DNA of 64,000 nt from Siphonodentalium dalli (Eukaryota; Mollusca; Scaphopoda; Gadilida; Siphonodentaliidae), in assembly GCA_032622095.1 (NCBI GenBank), contig CP136067.1:132683990-132747989 (forward strand). Reading direction: 5' to 3'. The notes under the pieces are model-generated. The model made no database searches. It was not told where the DNA came from and worked only from the letters and a program-made list of their open reading frames with translations. The translations under genes and the position numbers were made by a program. Below are positions 59,311-64,000 of this stretch, piece after piece. Position 1 is the stretch's first letter; every line of letters starts with the position of its first letter.

Positions 59311-60399
59311 ATGGCTACCCAACAACAACAATCAGCTGGTGTTCTCGCCCCATTAACAGAGTCTATCAATTCTCAAATTGCTGCAATGGCCATGACTACG
59401 GTAACACAGGTAGTGACGTCATTTGACGGGGACCCCACGAAATACCACGGGTGGGTCAAGTCGATAGAAAAATGCGCGATCCTAACCGGCGCTAACGAAG
59501 CAAAGAAGCCCTATATGGCATTCCAGAGCGCGACGGGCCCCGTATCAGATTTTTTACAAAGATATTTGGCCACGAATGCTAACGCCACGTGGCAAGACAC
59601 AAAAACTGAATTATCTAGTCGATTTGCCGAGATAAATGACATTCAATTCGCCTTTTCGATGCTAAGAAAAATCAAGCAAAAACAAAACGAAAATTTACAT
59701 GTGCTTGCCGAACGAATTTTGGAGATCGCGTCGGTGGCATACCGAGAGCAACCCGGCGGGATCAACGCGGTTGAAGGCCAACTCGTAGGGTTTTATATTG
59801 ACGCTTTAAGAAGCGACAGTTTGAAAATGAAGTTGATCAGGGATGCGCCGAAGACACTGAAATTGGCAGCCGACATCGCCATGCGGGAAATGGGGATCCG
59901 ACGGGTATTCAACCTACGAACGGGCCGCGAAAATTACAACGAAAACGAACCGGAAGCAATGGAAATCGATAGTTTCAGAAACAAACGCGCGAGAACAACC
60001 TGCGATGTGTGCGCAAGCGATAATCACACGACCCGAGAACACAGATCACGCCCGAGACAGGTGCATGTCGATGCGGTGGTTAAACCACGAACGGTCGAAT
60101 GTTGGACGTGTCAAGGTGATCATTTCGCTCGCGACTGCCCCTTTAAGACCGAAAACCGGAGGCACGTATCTTGCTGGGTTTGCGAAGGTAACCACTTAGC
60201 TAGAAATTGCCCCTCCAAATCCGGAGGTTCGAAGCAAAATCAATGGAACGTGCCGGTAACGCCACCTAGGGGAATCCGCCGAGATCAGCCGAACCGATCA
60301 CGTGACATATCCCATGATACACCGCGACACAGCCGGAGATATCCGACATTAAACGAACCGCCACGAATGATGACCCCGCCCACATATGCAAAAAACTAA
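59311..60399 (+). CDS. gag: Gag polyprotein of the Gypsy-type element
   Basis: 362 residues from ATG at 59311; an upstream in-frame TTG is ignored. Gag forms the particle that packages the element RNA. The N-terminal part (to about residue 210) is a capsid-like helical region with DGDPTKYHGWVKSIEK and LSSRFAEI motifs resembling the retrotransposon gag fold. A short basic stretch follows. Three Cys/His boxes come next: CX2CX4HX4H at about 231-244 (CDVCASDN...), then CWTCQGDHFARDC (264-276) and CWVCEGNHLARNC (288-300). The last two have CX2CX3HX4C spacing, one residue shorter than the classic knuckle. These should bind the RNA. The end is basic and proline-rich. The stop follows directly on the slippery heptamer, so most ribosomes should end here. 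Confidence 0.95.
   Translation: MATQQQQSAGVLAPLTESINSQIAAMAMTTVTQVVTSFDGDPTKYHGWVKSIEKCAILTGANEAKKPYMAFQSATGPVSDFLQRYLATNANATWQDTKTELSSRFAEINDIQFAFSMLRKIKQKQNENLHVLAERILEIASVAYREQPGGINAVEGQLVGFYIDALRSDSLKMKLIRDAPKTLKLAADIAMREMGIRRVFNLRTGRENYNENEPEAMEIDSFRNKRARTTCDVCASDNHTTREHRSRPRQVHVDAVVKPRTVECWTCQGDHFARDCPFKTENRRHVSCWVCEGNHLARNCPSKSGGSKQNQWNVPVTPPRGIRRDQPNRSRDISHDTPRHSRRYPTLNEPPRMMTPPTYAKN
60390..60396 (+). promoter_or_regulatory. -1 ribosomal frameshift slippery heptamer
   Basis: In the gag frame the sequence is GCA AAA AAC TAA, which gives A AAA AAC immediately before the stop at 60397. Slipping back one base puts ribosomes in the pol frame, which is then open to the window end. A AAA AAC is one of the established efficient -1 heptamers. 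Confidence 0.85.
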
Positions 60400-63300
60400 G
60401 GAATCCTCTCATTGAGGCCACAAATGGGAGGAAATATAACATAAATATTGTAGGGAACCCCAGCTCCTGTTTAGTTAGAATAGGTAAAAATAAATATCGC
60501 TCATTAGTGGATAGTGGAGCAGAAGTATCATTGATTCACAAACGCGTCTATGACGCATTACAGTTCCGACCGAAACTAACTAGGGAACACATCAACCTTA
60601 GCTCCGTGAATGGGAAGTCACTGGGCGTACTTGGTAGCGTGGAACTGACCTTCAGAATGGCGAAACTAAAATTAACCCATAAATTTTATGTGGCGAATGA
60701 TATGACCCGGAATATGATCTTGGGGAGGGATTGGTTGACCTCTCGGGGGGTCAGACTATATTATGATCTGGGATGCCTCAAGGTCAGTGACGTGTACGTC
60801 CCATTGGAATCGGACGCGCACATAGCTTCCCTGCTGAGATTGACCAGCAAGGTTAGCTTAAAGCCTCAAACATCAACTTTATGTATGGGAAAATCAAAAA
60901 ACTTAGCTTCTCTTCGCAAGTCGACATTAGTAGAGGTGGCCCAAATCGAGACAGGCTACCTAGCGTCAGAACCCGGTCTGGAAATCGGCAGCTCCATTTC
61001 TGGGGTGGGCAAGAGGAACAAGGTCCCGGTATTACTCGTCAATAACACGAACAAAACGTTTCGCCTACGGCGGGGCAGTGTGATTGGCAAAACGATCGTG
61101 TGTGACCCCGAAACCAATCATGAAATCAACTCTTTGTCGCAAAGCTACCGGTCTCCGACAACCCGTAATTACCGCGACAATGGCTATGCTCCCGGGCGCG
61201 CCGACCGTAACAGGGTAGACAACTCTAGGTCAGCACGCGCTACCGTCGAGAAAAGATTAAATTTAACCGAAGTTTCATGCCCCGAGCAATACCGAGAGAC
61301 ACTGGTAAAATTGTTGAAGTCCAACTCGGACATTTTTGCCGACAAGGACACTGAGCTGACGCAGACGAGCACAGTCAAGATGCATATTGACACGGGAAAC
61401 CACCCTCCGATAAAACTTCGCCCGTATCGCACCCCTTTGAATAAACGACCGTTGGTTGACACTGCCATAAATGATATGCTCGAAGCGGACATTATCAGGC
61501 CGAGTTCGAGCCCGTATTCCGCGCCTATTGTCATGGTTGACAAGCGCGACGGCACGAAACGATTTTGCGTCGACTTCAGACAATTAAATTCCATAACCAA
61601 GCCTATGTCATACCCACTTCCGGTTATCGACGATATTTTGGCACTTCTTGGAAAGTCTAAATTTTTCACCGCTATCGATCTAAAAAGTGGCTATTGGCAG
61701 TGCCAGGTCGCAGAGGAGGACAAGCAAAAGACGGCATTCGCTTGCCACCGAGGTCTTTTTGAATTCAACTCCATGCCTTTTGGGCTCCGGAACGCTGGAG
61801 GGGTTTTCTCCCAGCTGATGGCCCAGGTGTTATGTGGGATGGGTGATTACGCCATTGCCTACTTAGACGACGTCCTCATCTACAGCGAGTCCCTAGAATT
61901 ACACTTGGAACATATCCAGAAAGTCTTTGACAAGTTGCGCCAACATACACTGAAATTAAAATTAAAAAAGTGCCAATTCCTAAAGCAAGAAACACGGTAT
62001 TTGGGTTTTATAATTGATACCGACGGCGTCCGACCTGACCCCGACAAGGTCAAGGCCATCCGGTCGCTTGTGCCCCCAACATCAGTAAAAGAAGTACGTT
62101 CCTTCATTGGCATGAGCAACTACTACCGCAGATTTGTCCCCTCATTTTCGCAAATCGCTGAACCTTTGGTACAGCTTACAAAAAAATATGCCAAATTCAA
62201 ATGGGACCAAGCTTGCCAAATTTCGTTTGACAAACTAAAAGAAAATCTCACGGCAGTGCCTCTCCTGGCCTACCCAAATACGGCCACGCCCTATACATTG
62301 TATACTGATGCAAGCGACCTTTGCATCGGTGCCTGTCTGACCCAGTTGGGCTCAGATGGCGTTGAAGAACCAATTTATTATCTCTCACACAAACTTAGTG
62401 ATACTCAAACCCGATGGCCAACTGTGGAGAAAGAGGCATATGCAATTCACTTCGCATTACAAAGGTTGGACCATTACCTTCATAACGCCACTTTCACGAT
62501 AAAAACAGATCATAAACCATTGAAGTATCTCTTGGAATCCCCCATGCAGAACAAGAAAATTCAACAGTGGGCTTTGGGCATAACTGGATATAACTGTAAC
62601 ATTGAGTACATAGCTGGCCCAGATAATCACTGCGCAGACCTGCTCAGTCGAACGCCACCTAATGCTTATACGGAACAAGAGAAGGCAGAAGTAGAGGTAG
62701 ATATCAACGACAATAACCTTACTGTCGCCGAGACCCAAGCGGAAATCGCCGCCTTGAATTCGTCTCGATTTAAACCCAAAGACTTCGCAAGCTGCGAGGT
62801 AACCCCAAAGGAACTGCCGAATAAAACTCAAATTGGTCAGGCTTACCAACCTACTAATCTACTGTTCAACAAGCCAGGCTTCAACATGCTTGAGGAACAA
62901 AAGAAAGACCCGGAAATTGCGTCAGTTCTGGAGGCCCTCGACAAAGGCGAGGACACCCGGAATGACAAACACTTGATGATTGACGGGGTACTCTATTACC
63001 TCTCGAGTGCTGACGCAGAACCGACCCCACGCCTTCGGGTGCCCGCACATCTTCAAACCAACATAATCCAACAATACCACGATGATAACGGCCACGTGGG
63101 AGTAGACAAAACGCATGATGCGATTAGGTCGAAATATTTTTGGCCCAGACTGTACAAGGAACTAAACTGTTACGTTGGAAAGTGCGTGACCTGCCAAGTC
63201 AGGTCTCTGCAAAAACAATCCCCTAAAATGCAAATAACGGACACGCCCCCCTACCCTTTTGCCAAAATTGGGTTGGACCTATCAGGGCCCTACCCCACGT

Positions 63301-64000
63301 CGCTATCGGGTAACCGCTACATTATCAGCTTCATAGACTTATATAGCGGGTGGGCAGAAGCGTTTCCGGTCAAGGACAAGTCAGCCGATAACGTTGTTCA
63401 TCTCTTGATCGACGAGATATTCCCGCGACATGGATGCCCTCTAGAAATAATAACCGATAACGGCAGTGAGAACATTAATTACAAGGTCAGGGACACTCTG
63501 AAGGCTTTGAACATTCACCACGTGACTACGTCTTATTATCACCCCCAGAGCAACAGTAGAGTAGAGAGATTTCACAGGACTTTTAAAGACATTGTCTCAA
63601 AGAAAGTGGCAGACCAAATAAACACGTGGGACGTCCATTTAAATCAAGCACTAGCTGCGATTCGATTTAACAAAAATGAAACTTCTAAATTCTCCCCCTT
63701 TTTCTTGTTATACAACCGAGACGTCGTGTTCCCAATAGACAATCTCCTAAAACCCAGGCGTAAATACGCGGGAGAAGATTACCATCAGATAGCTCTGCAA
63801 CAACAGCACAAATCCTTTATGATGGTACACAAACACGTGAAACAGGCGAAACGCCAACAAGCAGCGAAATTTAACAAAAAGGCCACAGACACCAAATTCG
63901 AGATTGGCGAGGCCGTCTATGTGAAGAATCATTTACGAAAAAGCAAACTTGAAAGCAAATGGAAACCCTACTTCCGCATAACCAAGCAAATAACGCCCGT
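60390..64000 (+). CDS. pol: Pol polyprotein of the Gypsy-type element, partial
   Basis: Open in the -1 frame relative to gag for about 1200 codons and cut by the window end. Protease: LVDSGAEVS with the aspartate at 60510, and ILGRDWL near 60718. RT: YPLPVIDDI, FFTAIDLKSGYWQ and AYLDDVLIYS (YLDD at 61860-61871). RNase H: YTDAS (D at 62307), VEKEAY (E at 62433) and KTDHKPL (D at 62508). Integrase: zinc domain HX4HX29CX2C (His at 63078 and 63093, Cys at 63183 and 63192), then a DDE core with D at 63276, D at 63456 and E at 63564, giving the canonical 35-residue gap. A KWKPYF stretch near the end resembles a GPY/F module. All catalytic residues are intact. Expressed by frameshifting, then cleaved by its own protease. 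Confidence 0.97.

Larger units (their letters stand above)
58413..64000 (+). mobile_element. Ty3/Gypsy-type LTR retrotransposon, 5' part
   Basis: Order: 5' LTR (58413-59175), primer-binding site (about 59187), gag (59311-60399), -1 frameshift site (60390-60396), pol (to the window end). Pol order is protease, RT, RNase H, integrase, the order that separates Ty3/Gypsy from Ty1/Copia. All frames seen are open, suggesting a young copy. The 3' LTR and any envelope-like ORF lie outside the window. I do not assign a clade. Confidence 0.95.

Noticed and set aside
61184-61669. 161-codon minus-strand ORF inside pol
   Set aside because: Antisense shadow of the intact pol frame, which carries all the conserved motifs.

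Overview
This window looks like repeat-rich, AT-biased intergenic DNA from an animal nuclear genome, most likely a marine invertebrate. A mollusc is my guess: the tRNA-derived SINE with an (AATC)n tail resembles molluscan SINEs I remember, but that is memory and not a search. There are no operons, ribosome-binding sites or bacterial genes. Coding sequence I can support firmly belongs to retroelements. Host-gene evidence is limited to a CpG-rich promoter-like patch (36.24-36.59 kb) and a few short open segments bounded by plausible splice sites (38.0-39.8 kb).

Layout. 1-6.3 kb: a terminal-inverted-repeat (TIR) element (1024-1406), a 5'-truncated, frameshifted LINE on the minus strand (2771-4308), and a GC-rich nested TIR element (4369-6272) containing a second one (4705-5665). 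6.9-11.8 kb: a LINE with one long intact ORF (7319-11110), polyA signal, A-rich tail and a 7-bp target-site duplication, inserted in a short repeat whose copies survive on both sides. 11.8-20.3 kb: a Penelope-like reverse-transcriptase relic and several short tandem satellites and local duplications. 20.5-32 kb: a LINE C-terminal relic, a SINE with target-site duplication, three palindromic TA-flanked MITEs and various duplicated segments. 32.9-35.6 kb: a minisatellite of about 50 units of 28 bp, then a diverged satellite of about 155 bp rich in ATGGCNGCC motifs. 36.2-45.6 kb: the promoter-like patch, candidate exons and dispersed repeats.

45.6-53.8 kb holds the most unusual structure: a TIR element built of repeated GGTTTAAACC palindromes, with a hairpin of about 159 bp inside it. 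Its right part lies in a nearly identical 2.3-kb direct tandem triplication (46925-53824). 54.3-55.5 kb: another TIR element and the 3' end of a non-LTR element. 57.48-58.41 kb: tandem repeats carrying TCAAGGTCA-like motifs, interrupted by an LTR retrotransposon.

58413-64000 is the 5' LTR, primer-binding site, gag and most of pol of a Ty3/Gypsy-type element cut by the window end. Gag and pol are joined by a textbook -1 frameshift heptamer (A AAA AAC) placed directly before the gag stop. Protease, reverse transcriptase, RNase H and integrase catalytic motifs are all present and uninterrupted, so the element looks young.
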